The notes: generated by a model not told the origin, from the sequence alone. DNA of 11,473 bases from Halothiobacillus neapolitanus (GCA_020722165.1 DYLI01000017.1:1-11473); one strand, 5' to 3'. Numbered from the stretch's first letter, positions 1 through 7,418 are shown. Made by a program: numbers and translations.

Positions 1-29
1 CCATGAGCAAAGACTCCATGGGTAAGTAA
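1..29 (+). other. possible 3' end of a rightward gene cut by the window edge
   Basis: All three forward frames meet a stop codon in the first 29 bases (TGA at 4-6, TAA at 23-25, TAA at 27-29), so a gene entering from the left would have to end here. The strongest reason to suspect one is the rightward intrinsic terminator at 86-134, which has no other upstream rightward gene to serve. The frame ending at 29 would give the tail MSKDSMGK, which is too short to identify. I cannot tell which frame is real, or whether the transcript instead ends in an RNA gene. Confidence 0.25.
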
Positions 30-47
30 GCCGATAGGCTGCAAGAA

Positions 48-1643
48 TCAGGCGGGAGCGAGTAACCCCATTAACGCCGCAATCTGCCCTTCCACTGCGG
101 TGTCGCATCGCAGTGGGAGGGCTTTTGCTTTTTCAGCATCGCTCAAGGGTTCGGCGCTGGCCTGTTGGGCGTTAAGAACTGCAAGTGTTGCTTCAGATGG
201 GTCGCCGCCCGTCTCGGCGCGTGTTTGCAGGCGTTGGCGCAGTAGAGCATCGGGGCAGTGCATGTCGATAATGTGAAAGGGAGTGCTTAATCTTTTTGCC
301 ATCTCAAGCGCCGCTGTGCGCGTCGCAAGCTTGAGGTAGGTTGCATCCAGAATCACGCCCCAGCCGGATTGCAACAAGCCTTCGGCCAGTTCATGCAGGC
401 GTTGATAGGTTTGTGCCGTGGCTTCCGGGCTGTAGCGGCCAGTGTTCAAGCCCGCTTCACCGCGTTCCGGGTAAAGGCGCTGGCGCTCAATGTCGGCGCG
501 GATGCGAATCAAGCCGAGGCTTTCGGCAAGAATCAGTGCGGCGTGGCTTTTGCCGCTGCCGGAAAATCCGTGGGTGATGATGAGCTGGGTGGGGGCGGAT
601 CGGCTGTAGCTTTCAGCAAGGTTGGCATAGCGGGCGTATTGGGTGCGTGCTGCGGCGATTTGTTCATCCGTGCCGCCAAACGCCACACCGAGCAGGGCGA
701 CTTTGGCGCGTACCATGGCGCGGTAGGTTTGGTAGAAACGCAGCAGTTCCATGCCTGCATAGTCACCCGTATGTTCGAGATAGCGATTGAGCAGGCGGTT
801 GGCATGGGCAGGAAGCCCGCGATCCTGCAAGTCCATCAGCACGAAGGCCATCTCGCTCATCACATCAATCCAGCGGAAGCTGTCGTTGAATTCGATGGCA
901 TCGAAAATAATGATCTGGTCATCGACCATAGCCATATTGCCAAGGTGCATGTCGCCGTGCAGTTCACGCACGAAACCGTCGCGCTTGCGTGCAGCCAGTT
1001 TGGCTTGCAGTTGCGCATAGGCGGCTTCTGTCCATAGGCGCAGGCGCTCGAGTTGCGCATGGCTTGTGGTGTCGTCTGCTGCGAGAAGGGGTTGAATCTG
1101 CTCGAAGTTTTGCGCCATGGGGAAATAGACGGTCGCGGGTTCGCCCAATTCGCTATCGTGTTCGACGTGGGGTGCGTGAGCGTGGAAATTTGCCACACGC
1201 TTGGCAAGTTCGTCCATGCGCTCCAAGGCTAAGCCTTCTCGCGTTAGCACTTCGTCAAGACGTGCGCCATCGGCAAAGCGGCGCATGACGATGGCGCTTT
1301 CGATGACTTCTCCTGCGCCGTTGATGACGGGGGTATCCGGCGTGCCAGTAATATCGACGACATAAAGATACAAACCATCGCTCAAGGCTTGGTTCAAGCG
1401 CAGTTCTTCGTGGCAAAAATGTTGACGTTGGGCGCGAGCGGTAAAGTCAAGAAAGCCAAAATTGACGGGTTTTTTGAGTTTGTAGGCCTTGTCGTTCGCC
1501 AAAATGACCGAGGAAATATGCGTTTGAATGAGGCGTGCGCCGGGGTCTTGAGTTTGAAATTGGGCGAGAAGAGCACGGACAAGGCGTTGGTGTTGTTCGA
1601 GAGCGGGCATGATGGGCTTGCATAAGTTAAGATGCGACAGCAT
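48..1643 (-). CDS. bifunctional aminoglycoside-phosphotransferase-like / P-loop kinase fusion protein
   Basis: This is a 531-residue cytoplasmic protein with two nucleotide-using domains. Residues about 35-345 resemble the APH/choline-kinase fold. They carry the catalytic loop HGDMHLGN at 229-236 (D231 as base, N236 binding metal) and IFD at 246-248 as the DFG-like metal site. Residues about 353-531 form a P-loop domain of the AAA_33/zeta-like kinase type, with Walker A GFSGSGKS at 359-366 and a strand ending in ILDAT at 431-435. Fusions of this kind are usually annotated 'bifunctional aminoglycoside phosphotransferase/ATP-binding protein'. Their substrate is not established, and the name does not imply drug resistance. 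The start at 1643 is chosen because AAGGTGAG lies 6 nt upstream; the in-frame ATG at 1610 has no such site. The gene is divergent from mrcB across 29 bp. Its 3' end contains the hairpin of a terminator on the opposite strand. Domain calls are sure; the substrate is unknown. Confidence 0.88.
   Translation of the reverse strand: MLSHLNLCKPIMPALEQHQRLVRALLAQFQTQDPGARLIQTHISSVILANDKAYKLKKPVNFGFLDFTARAQRQHFCHEELRLNQALSDGLYLYVVDITGTPDTPVINGAGEVIESAIVMRRFADGARLDEVLTREGLALERMDELAKRVANFHAHAPHVEHDSELGEPATVYFPMAQNFEQIQPLLAADDTTSHAQLERLRLWTEAAYAQLQAKLAARKRDGFVRELHGDMHLGNMAMVDDQIIIFDAIEFNDSFRWIDVMSEMAFVLMDLQDRGLPAHANRLLNRYLEHTGDYAGMELLRFYQTYRAMVRAKVALLGVAFGGTDEQIAAARTQYARYANLAESYSRSAPTQLIITHGFSGSGKSHAALILAESLGLIRIRADIERQRLYPERGEAGLNTGRYSPEATAQTYQRLHELAEGLLQSGWGVILDATYLKLATRTAALEMAKRLSTPFHIIDMHCPDALLRQRLQTRAETGGDPSEATLAVLNAQQASAEPLSDAEKAKALPLRCDTAVEGQIAALMGLLAPA
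86..134 (+). terminator. rightward intrinsic terminator inside the 3' coding end of the convergent kinase gene
   Basis: The arms GCCCTTCCACTGCG (86-99) and CGCAGTGGGAGGGC (109-122) form a 14-bp stem with a single wobble pair and a 9-nt loop. They are followed at 123-134 by TTTTGCTTTTTC. The T-rich tail lies only on the plus strand, so it would stop transcription arriving from the left. The same bases encode roughly residues 506-519 of the minus-strand kinase. The structure is directly visible; its function as a terminator is inferred. Confidence 0.75.
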
Positions 1644-1646
1644 AAA
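1618..1646 (+). promoter_or_regulatory. weak candidate promoter for the mrcB operon
   Basis: TTGCAT (1618-1623) and CATAAA (1641-1646) are separated by 17 bp and sit about 26 bp before the mrcB ATG. They match the sigma-70 hexamers at only 3 of 6 and 4 of 6 positions. The divergent gap is just 29 bp, so any mrcB promoter must lie at least partly in the first codons of the kinase gene. This is the best candidate I see, but it is weak. Confidence 0.2.
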
Positions 1647-1649
1647 TCA

Positions 1650-1657
1650 CTCACCTT
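1650..1657 (-). promoter_or_regulatory. ribosome binding site deciding the kinase-fusion start
   Basis: On the minus strand the sequence AAGGTGAG ends 6 nt before the ATG at 1643. It supports the longer N-terminus over the internal ATG at 1610, which lacks a Shine-Dalgarno sequence. Confidence 0.6.
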
Positions 1658-1672
1658 GTTGCATCCAATCCT

Positions 1673-4048
1673 ATGAATTCTAGGCGTTCCGCCCCTCCAT
1701 CCGTTTTGCGTCGTTTTTTGCTCACTGCGCTGAAGCTCGGTCTGGCACTGTTTGTGGTCGGCGCGATTGCGCTTGCCTTGTACGCTACTCATCTTGATCG
1801 CATCGTGCAGGAGCGTTTTTCCGGCAGTCTGTGGGCGCTGCCCGCCAAAGTATATGCACGGGCAATGGAGTTGTATGTCGGCTTGCCGCTTGCCCCGGCG
1901 CAATTGGAGCGCGAACTACACCGTTTGGGCTATCGCAGCACCGAGGGCACACCACGCGCAGGCGAGTACCGCAAGGCGGGCGCAGAGTGGGAGGTGTACG
2001 CCCGCCACGCCGAACATTTTGATGGCGAAGAGCCTGAACGTTTGCTGCGTCTGCGTTTTGAAGGCGAGCGTTTGGCGGGATTGTGGGATGCGGCTCGTAC
2101 TCCGGTCGCCATTGCGCGGCTTGATCCTATGGTGATTGGCAGTTTTTATCCGGACAAACAGGAAGACCGGGTGATGTTGCGCTTGCAGGACACGCCACCT
2201 GTGTTGGTACACACGCTGCTCGCGGTGGAAGATCAGGCATTCTTTGAGCATTATGGTGTCAACCCTTGGGCGATTATGCGCGCGATGGCGGTGAATATTG
2301 GCAGCGGCGAGCTGACTCAAGGTGGCAGTACGATTACCCAGCAGCTTGCCAAAAACTTCTTTTTGAGCAATGAGCGCAGCTTGGTGCGCAAGCTGAATGA
2401 GCTGATTATGGCGCTGCAACTGGAACTGCATTACAGCAAGGAGCAGATTCTTGAGGCGTACTTGAATGAAGTCTGGCTGGGGCAAGACGGTAGCCGGGCG
2501 ATTCATGGTTTCGGTTTGGCAAGTGAGTTTTATTTTGGCCGCCCCATTGCTGAATTAAGCCCTGACCAGATCGCCACGTTGGTGGGTATGGTTAAAGGTG
2601 CGAGTTATTACAACCCTCGGCGCAACCCGGAGCGCACCCAAGAACGGCGTAACATCGTGTTGGGCGTAATGGCACAACAGGGCTTGCTCAAGCCTGAGCA
2701 ACTTGAACTTTGGCGGGAACGGCCTTTGGGCGTGTTGGAGAATATCAATGCTGGACAGGGGGATTATCCAGCCTTTTTACAGCTTGTAGGTCAACAGCTT
2801 AAAAAGGAATACGATGAAAAAGCTTTAAGTACCTTGGGGCTGAAAATTTACACCACGCTGGATCCTGAAGCGCAAATGCAGGTGGAAAAAGCCGTGGCAG
2901 AGCAACTGCCTGTGTTGGAGAAATCGCGCAAATTGCCTGTGGACAGTTTGCAGGCTGCGGCGGTGATTACCGAGCCTGTTTCGGGTGAAATTCTGGCCAT
3001 GCTGGGCGATCGTAATGCTCGCTTTGCCGGGTTTAATCGTGCGCTGGATGCGCGCCGTCCGATTGGTTCGCTGGTCAAACCGGCGATTTACCTGACGGCA
3101 TTGGAAAAACCGGCGCAATTCACGCTAAGCAGCTTAATTGCGGATGAGCCAATGACCATCAATCAGGCGGGCAGTGCGCCGTGGTCGCCGCAGAACTACG
3201 ACAATCGTTTCCGGGGCGATGTGCCGTTGTACAAGGCGTTGGCCAACTCGCTCAATCTGCCCGCCGTGCGCGTGGGGATGGATGTGGGCGTGCAGGAGGT
3301 CGCGGCCACGGTGGAGCGTTTGGGTGGGCGGGCACCGGACAAGCCCACGCCTGCCATGCTCCTGGGTGCTCTGGATATGGCACCGATTGAAGTCACGCAA
3401 ATGATGCAAACTCTGGCGGCAGGTGGTTTTCGCGCCCCAATGCGCGCGATTCGTGCCGTACTGGATTCCGATGGCAAGCCTTTGGCGCGTTTTGTTTTAA
3501 CCGTACGACAGGATGCGCAGCCGCAGCCGGTGTTTTTAACGACATGGGCAATGCAAGCGACGGTGCGCGAAGGCACTGCGGCGGCGTTGGGGCGTACCTT
3601 GCCTGCCTTACGTCTGGCTGGTAAAACCGGCACGACCAATGATATGCGCGATAGCTGGTTTGCAGGTTTTTCTGCGGATCGTTTGATGGTGGTTTGGGTG
3701 GGGCGTGACGATAATCAGCCAACCAAGCTGACCGGGGGTAGCGGTGCTTTACCGATTTTCACGCAGGTGATGCGTGCGTTGCCACAGCAGCCGCGCCCGG
3801 TCGAAGCTCCAGCAGGTGTAGAATGGGTCAGGACGGACTTGAGTACAGGACAACGTGCTACGGAGAGCTGTCCCGCTGCGGTTGAGCTGCCATATATTGA
3901 GGGCAGTGCGCCGAGCGAATGGAGCGGCTGTGGTGAGAGCTTGCCAAATGACTTTCTAAATCCGTCGGAGGGGACGGGGGCGCGTGGAGCTGATGCTAGT
4001 AGCAATGAGGAGTCCCTGGTGGATTGGTTAAACAAAATCCTCCCTTAA
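1673..4048 (+). CDS. mrcB: penicillin-binding protein 1B, bifunctional glycosyltransferase/transpeptidase
   Basis: This class A PBP polymerises lipid II into glycan strands and cross-links them in the periplasm. The 791 residues run as follows: a short cytoplasmic tail, one membrane anchor at about 16-38, a UB2H-like segment at about 58-150 that marks the PBP1b branch, a GT51 glycosyltransferase at about 155-335, and a transpeptidase at about 425-705. The GT catalytic glutamate is E186 in EDQAFFEHYG, followed by GGSTITQQLAKN at 217-228 and a second conserved glutamate, E243. The transpeptidase shows SLVK (S466 nucleophile, K469), SLN (526-528) and KTGT (651-654). The tail has two cysteines, C733 and C753, that could form a periplasmic disulfide. 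All catalytic residues are present. The ATG has no clear Shine-Dalgarno sequence, but no later start would keep the anchor. A lipoprotein gene follows after 30 bp and is its likely activator. Confidence 0.96.
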   Translation: MNSRRSAPPSVLRRFLLTALKLGLALFVVGAIALALYATHLDRIVQERFSGSLWALPAKVYARAMELYVGLPLAPAQLERELHRLGYRSTEGTPRAGEYRKAGAEWEVYARHAEHFDGEEPERLLRLRFEGERLAGLWDAARTPVAIARLDPMVIGSFYPDKQEDRVMLRLQDTPPVLVHTLLAVEDQAFFEHYGVNPWAIMRAMAVNIGSGELTQGGSTITQQLAKNFFLSNERSLVRKLNELIMALQLELHYSKEQILEAYLNEVWLGQDGSRAIHGFGLASEFYFGRPIAELSPDQIATLVGMVKGASYYNPRRNPERTQERRNIVLGVMAQQGLLKPEQLELWRERPLGVLENINAGQGDYPAFLQLVGQQLKKEYDEKALSTLGLKIYTTLDPEAQMQVEKAVAEQLPVLEKSRKLPVDSLQAAAVITEPVSGEILAMLGDRNARFAGFNRALDARRPIGSLVKPAIYLTALEKPAQFTLSSLIADEPMTINQAGSAPWSPQNYDNRFRGDVPLYKALANSLNLPAVRVGMDVGVQEVAATVERLGGRAPDKPTPAMLLGALDMAPIEVTQMMQTLAAGGFRAPMRAIRAVLDSDGKPLARFVLTVRQDAQPQPVFLTTWAMQATVREGTAAALGRTLPALRLAGKTGTTNDMRDSWFAGFSADRLMVVWVGRDDNQPTKLTGGSGALPIFTQVMRALPQQPRPVEAPAGVEWVRTDLSTGQRATESCPAAVELPYIEGSAPSEWSGCGESLPNDFLNPSEGTGARGADASSNEESLVDWLNKILP

Positions 4049-4078
4049 TTTTTGAATCAATGTATAGGTCTCAACACT

Positions 4079-4825
4079 ATGAAAAATAATCGTTTTTTAA
4101 TCGTTATAATGGCGGGTGGTCTGCTCTCGGCTTGTTCTACAACGCCTGCACCGTCTATTTACAAAGGGGGACCAGAGCTAGTCAAACCCGCCCCCTTGGT
4201 TGACCCTAATGCCCCCGTGGTGCGCGCCTTGTCTGCTCCAGGTTTCAAAGAAACTCCACTTGCGTCGAAACCCCTTCCTGCCAAACCTTTGAATAGCTAT
4301 GCGCCAAGCGCGTTGTCACCCAGTACGCCTATGGCTCCGGGGGTGGATTATGCGCAGTCGGCCAATACGCAAGTCGCGGCGGCATCTTCTCAAGTTAATC
4401 AGGGCGTTACGGTGGCTTCGAAGCAAGTGAACTCCACTACCGCCATGACAAGTGCAAAACTTCCTGAAGGGATCGGGCAGACAAATCAGTCTGCTTCGGC
4501 TATCGGCAGCAAGACGGCAAGCGTCACCGCGCTCCCCGCAGCCAGTTTGAGCGGTAGTCAGGCAGCGCGTGAATTGGCAAGCAGCGCAGATGCGGCCATG
4601 GCACGCGGTGATTTGACTTCTGCGGCGGCCAGTTTGGAGCGGGGTTTGCGCATCGAACCGAATAATGCCGGCTTGTGGTCGCGCCTAGCGGAGGTGCGTT
4701 TGCGTCAAGGCGATACGGTGCAGGCTGAACAATTGGCACTCAAGGCTAATGGTCTGGCAGGTGGGGATGCCGCCTTGCGCACGCGCAACGACAAAATTGT
4801 CGCGCAGGCACGTGGGCGCTTGTGA
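4079..4825 (+). CDS. TPR outer-membrane lipoprotein, probable LpoP-type activator of PBP1b
   Basis: This is a 248-residue lipoprotein precursor. Residues 1-18 are a signal peptide with a basic start and hydrophobic core, ending in the lipobox LLSAC. C19 would be lipidated; serine at +2 predicts sorting to the outer membrane. Residues about 20-155 are a Pro/Ala/Ser/Gln-rich, probably disordered linker. Residues about 163-230 hold two TPR-like helical hairpins (AAMARGDLTSAAASLERGLRI, then LWSRLAEVRLRQGDTVQAEQ). An in-frame TTG at 4052 would add nine residues before the signal peptide, so I prefer the ATG at 4079. PBP1b in Pseudomonas aeruginosa is activated by LpoP, a TPR lipoprotein often encoded beside its PBP1b gene. 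The same architecture directly downstream of mrcB here suggests the same role. The lipoprotein and TPR calls are strong; the LpoP assignment is inference. It could also be an unrelated envelope TPR lipoprotein. Confidence 0.82.
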   Translation: MKNNRFLIVIMAGGLLSACSTTPAPSIYKGGPELVKPAPLVDPNAPVVRALSAPGFKETPLASKPLPAKPLNSYAPSALSPSTPMAPGVDYAQSANTQVAAASSQVNQGVTVASKQVNSTTAMTSAKLPEGIGQTNQSASAIGSKTASVTALPAASLSGSQAARELASSADAAMARGDLTSAAASLERGLRIEPNNAGLWSRLAEVRLRQGDTVQAEQLALKANGLAGGDAALRTRNDKIVAQARGRL

Positions 4826-6741
4826 GTCCGAAACAAAGCCCGTCGGCACTGCTGGGATCGACTGGCCCATTTGCCGAAAATAACCCGCTGTTTGCCGTGC
4901 GTGAGGCTCAATGCCGCATGGCGGATGCTGTCGGCGCGGCGTTGGACGAAGGCTCGACCTTGGTGGTCGAGGCCGGAACAGGAGTCGGTAAAACCTTTGC
5001 CTACTTAGTTCCGGCCATGCTGCATCCAGGCAAGGTGATGATTGCTACCGCCACGCGGCATTTGCAGGATCAGCTTTTTTTGAATGACCTGCCACGGGTA
5101 AAGACTATTCTTGGCGCGAGTCGGGATGTGGCTTTGCTTAAGGGGCGCTCGAACTATCTGTGTCGCTATCGCCTGGATGGCGCAAAAACCGTGGAATTTA
5201 TCCGCTCCGGTGAGCTGCGCGAACAATTGCGCACCATTGAGCAATGGACGCTGCGCAGCAAAAGCGGCGACTTGGCTGAATGCGAAGGCGTGCCGGAAGG
5301 TTCGCCGATTTGGGGTATGGTGACCTCTACTACGGATAATTGTCTGGGCAGTGAATGCCCTGACTTTCAAAGCTGCTTTGTATTTGAAGCCCGCCGCCGT
5401 GCGCAGGAAGCCGATTTGGTGGTGATAAACCATCATCTGTTTTGCGCCGATGCGGCCTTGCGAGACGAGGGATTTGGTGAGTTTTTACCCGAAGCCGATG
5501 CGCTGATTTTCGATGAAGCGCATCAATTACCGGAAATTGCCAGCGCCTTTGCCGGAGAAACACTCACCTCGCGCCAACTGCTTGATCTGGCACGCGATAC
5601 GATCAGTGAGCAGATGCGTGATGCACCGGACATGGCCGCCTTGCGTGATTTGGCGGCGGTGCTCGAAAAAGCGTTGGCTGACTTTCGCCTGGCGTTTGAA
5701 TTGCGTGCGCAAAAAGATGCCTGGAGCGAAGTGCGCGGCCATGCGCCCATAGCCGAAGCCTTGAGTTCACTTGAAACGGCGTTGGCCGAGTTGAACGCGG
5801 GTTTGAAGCTGGCTGCGCCTCGTGGTAAAGGCTTGGAAAATGCGCAAAAGCGCGCTGAGGCTGCACTTGCGTTGCTGGCACGCTTCACCCAAGCCGAAAA
5901 CGCCGACGAAGTGTTGTGGTACGAGCTCAATGGTCGTGGCTTTGCACTACACGCCACCCCGGTGGATGCTTCGTCTGCACTCGCACGCGCGCTGCATGGC
6001 CGTCCGCGCGCTTTGATTTTTACCTCAGCCACACTGACTGCGCAGCAACGTTTCGAATTTTTCACCCGCCGCGTGGGTTTGGCCGGTGATACGCCAACGC
6101 TGCGTTTGGATAGCCCGTTTGATTATCCCAACAAGGCTTTGCTTTACCACCCCAAGGAAATGCCGGAGCCCAATAGCGCGCATTTTACCCACGCCGTGGT
6201 CGAAGCTGCCTTGCCCGTGCTCGAAGCCAGTCAAGGGCGGGCGTTTATGTTGTTTACTAGTCACCGCGCCTTGAAAGAAGCCGAAGGTTTGTTGCGCAAT
6301 CGCATTTCGCATCCCTTGCTGGTGCAGGGCGAAATGCCCCGGCATTATCTGATTGAACGCTTCCGCGAGCTGGGCAACGCAGTGTTATTGGGTACACAAA
6401 GTTTTTGGGAGGGTGTGGATGTACAGGGCGAGGCACTCTCTTTAGTGATTATCGACAAGCTGCCCTTTGCCACCCCCGGTGACCCGGTGCTCAAAGCACG
6501 CATGGATGCAATGAAAAAACAGGGCTTGGAACCGTTTGTACATTACCAGTTGCCGCAGGCGATTTTGACCTTGAAGCAGGGGGCAGGGCGGCTGATTCGT
6601 GGTGAGCAGGATCGTGGCGTGTTGATGCTGTGTGACCCGCGCATTCGTAGCAAAGGCTATGGTAAGCAGTTTATTGATAGCTTGCCGCCCATGCGCCGCA
6701 CGCAGTCGTTGGAGCAGGTATGTGCATTTTTCAAGGCTTGA
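4822..6741 (+). CDS. yoaA: YoaA-type XPD/DinG-family Fe-S DNA helicase
   Basis: This is a superfamily 2, 5'-to-3' type DNA helicase of 639 residues, matching YoaA in length (about 636) rather than the longer DinG. Walker A is AGTGVGKT at 51-58. Four cysteines suited to a 4Fe-4S cluster are C114, C174, C179 and C185. The Walker B/DEAH box is at 231-234, and motif VI QGAGRLIR at 586-593. In E. coli YoaA pairs with the HolC (chi) subunit of DNA polymerase III and helps repair stalled forks; that partnership is known for the family and is not visible here. The GTG start overlaps the lipoprotein stop in the tetranucleotide GTGA (4822-4825), so translation is probably coupled and the gene is the third of the mrcB operon. 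No Shine-Dalgarno sequence is obvious, which fits coupling. All helicase and cluster residues are intact. Confidence 0.93.
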   Translation: MSPKQSPSALLGSTGPFAENNPLFAVREAQCRMADAVGAALDEGSTLVVEAGTGVGKTFAYLVPAMLHPGKVMIATATRHLQDQLFLNDLPRVKTILGASRDVALLKGRSNYLCRYRLDGAKTVEFIRSGELREQLRTIEQWTLRSKSGDLAECEGVPEGSPIWGMVTSTTDNCLGSECPDFQSCFVFEARRRAQEADLVVINHHLFCADAALRDEGFGEFLPEADALIFDEAHQLPEIASAFAGETLTSRQLLDLARDTISEQMRDAPDMAALRDLAAVLEKALADFRLAFELRAQKDAWSEVRGHAPIAEALSSLETALAELNAGLKLAAPRGKGLENAQKRAEAALALLARFTQAENADEVLWYELNGRGFALHATPVDASSALARALHGRPRALIFTSATLTAQQRFEFFTRRVGLAGDTPTLRLDSPFDYPNKALLYHPKEMPEPNSAHFTHAVVEAALPVLEASQGRAFMLFTSHRALKEAEGLLRNRISHPLLVQGEMPRHYLIERFRELGNAVLLGTQSFWEGVDVQGEALSLVIIDKLPFATPGDPVLKARMDAMKKQGLEPFVHYQLPQAILTLKQGAGRLIRGEQDRGVLMLCDPRIRSKGYGKQFIDSLPPMRRTQSLEQVCAFFKA

Positions 6742-6750
6742 ATTACGCTT

Positions 6751-6780
6751 TTGGCTATCGAGTCCATAAAAAAATACAAC
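6751..6780 (+). promoter_or_regulatory. weak candidate promoter for the dps-like gene
   Basis: TTGGCT (6751-6756) and TACAAC (6775-6780) are separated by 18 bp; each matches 4 of 6 sigma-70 consensus bases. They lie in the AT-rich 99-bp gap between yoaA and the dps-like gene. I see no convincing OxyR or Fur operator in this gap and no intrinsic terminator after yoaA. Confidence 0.25.
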
Positions 6781-6827
6781 ATCACAAATGGAGAATTGTG
6801 GACTAGATTAGCTCTTACCAAACTAAT

Positions 6828-6833
6828 GAGGAG
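6828..6833 (+). promoter_or_regulatory. ribosome binding site deciding the dps start
   Basis: GAGGAG lies 7 nt before the ATG at 6841. The reading frame stays open upstream to a TTG at 6751, but this strong site and the family length support the start at 6841. Confidence 0.75.
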
Positions 6834-6840
6834 AGATGTC

Positions 6841-7335
6841 ATGTCCAAGAAGAAATCTGAAGTGAGCGCGATCAATATCGGTCTGGATGATGCGCAGCGT
6901 GCAGCGATTGGCGCAGGTCTGTCGAGCTTGCTGGCGGATTCGTATTCGCTGTTTCTTATGACGCACAACTTCCACTGGAACGTCGTCGGGCCGCAGTTCA
7001 GGAGCTTGCACCTGATGTTTGAGGAACAGTACACCGAGCTTTTTACAGGCGTGGATGAAGTTGCCGAGCGCATTCGATCACTGGGTTTGGCAGCTCCGGG
7101 AACCTTCAAAAAATTCGAGTCGCTGGCTTCGTTCAGCATCCCCGAAACGGCGATGTCTGCCCGCGAAATGCTACTCGCGCTGGTGCAGGCTCAAGAAGCC
7201 GTGGTGCGCACTGCGCGAGCTTCGTTGTCAGTGGCGGATGAAGCCAACGATCAGCCTACGGTTGACTTACTGACTCGCCGCATGGAGATTCATGAAAAAA
7301 ATGCGTGGATGTTGCGTGCCATGACGCAGGAGTAG
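6841..7335 (+). CDS. dps: Dps-family DNA protection / ferritin-like protein
   Basis: This is a 164-residue ferritin-like protein of the DNA-protection-during-starvation family. Such proteins assemble as dodecamers that oxidise Fe(II), usually with peroxide, and store the iron. Aligned to E. coli Dps, the inter-subunit ferroxidase ligands are H45 (in NFHWNV), H57, E61, D72 and E76. E61 replaces the aspartate at E. coli position 67, a conservative change. The N-terminus MSKKKSEV has three lysines, which could contact DNA as in other Dps proteins. The family's WN after the first histidine is present. The start is set by GAGGAG at 6828-6833. The gene stands alone: a 99-bp gap precedes it and a strong terminator follows at 7382. 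Stress control is usual for dps, but no operator is recognisable. Iron storage is well supported; DNA binding is inferred. Confidence 0.92.
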   Translation: MSKKKSEVSAINIGLDDAQRAAIGAGLSSLLADSYSLFLMTHNFHWNVVGPQFRSLHLMFEEQYTELFTGVDEVAERIRSLGLAAPGTFKKFESLASFSIPETAMSAREMLLALVQAQEAVVRTARASLSVADEANDQPTVDLLTRRMEIHEKNAWMLRAMTQE

Positions 7336-7381
7336 GTTTATTTAGTACTCAGGTTTTTGGTTGTCCAAATTGATTAAGACG

Positions 7382-7418
7382 AAGACAAAACTTCTTAGTG
7401 AGTTTTGTCTTTTTTATT
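7382..7418 (+). terminator. intrinsic terminator after dps
   Basis: AAGACAAAACT (7382-7392) and AGTTTTGTCTT (7401-7411) are perfect 11-bp inverted arms around an 8-nt loop. They run directly into TTTTTATTTTT. The stem is AT-rich but long, and the T tract is textbook. It separates the dps unit from trhP. Confidence 0.88.

Noticed and set aside
369..1037. 222-codon open frame on the plus strand inside the kinase-fusion gene
   Set aside because: It lies opposite a gene with clear kinase motifs, shows no recognisable domain, and has the composition of an antisense shadow.
48..1643. aminoglycoside resistance gene
   Set aside because: The APH-like domain is part of a widespread housekeeping-type fusion with a P-loop kinase, with no mobile element or resistance context nearby.
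1916..2506. 196-codon open frame on the minus strand within mrcB
   Set aside because: It is opposite the conserved glycosyltransferase region of PBP1b and has no recognisable motif or ribosome site.
5523..6065. 180-codon Ser/Ala-rich frame on the minus strand inside yoaA
   Set aside because: It is a low-complexity reverse-complement shadow of the helicase coding sequence.
6731..6741. short palindrome TCAAGGCTTGA at the yoaA stop as a terminator
   Set aside because: The stem has only 5 bp around one base and no T tract follows.
6751..6840. 30-residue N-terminal extension of Dps from a TTG codon
   Set aside because: The strong GAGGAG ribosome site directly before the ATG at 6841 and the usual Dps length favour the shorter protein. 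The extension is AT-rich and looks like leader sequence.
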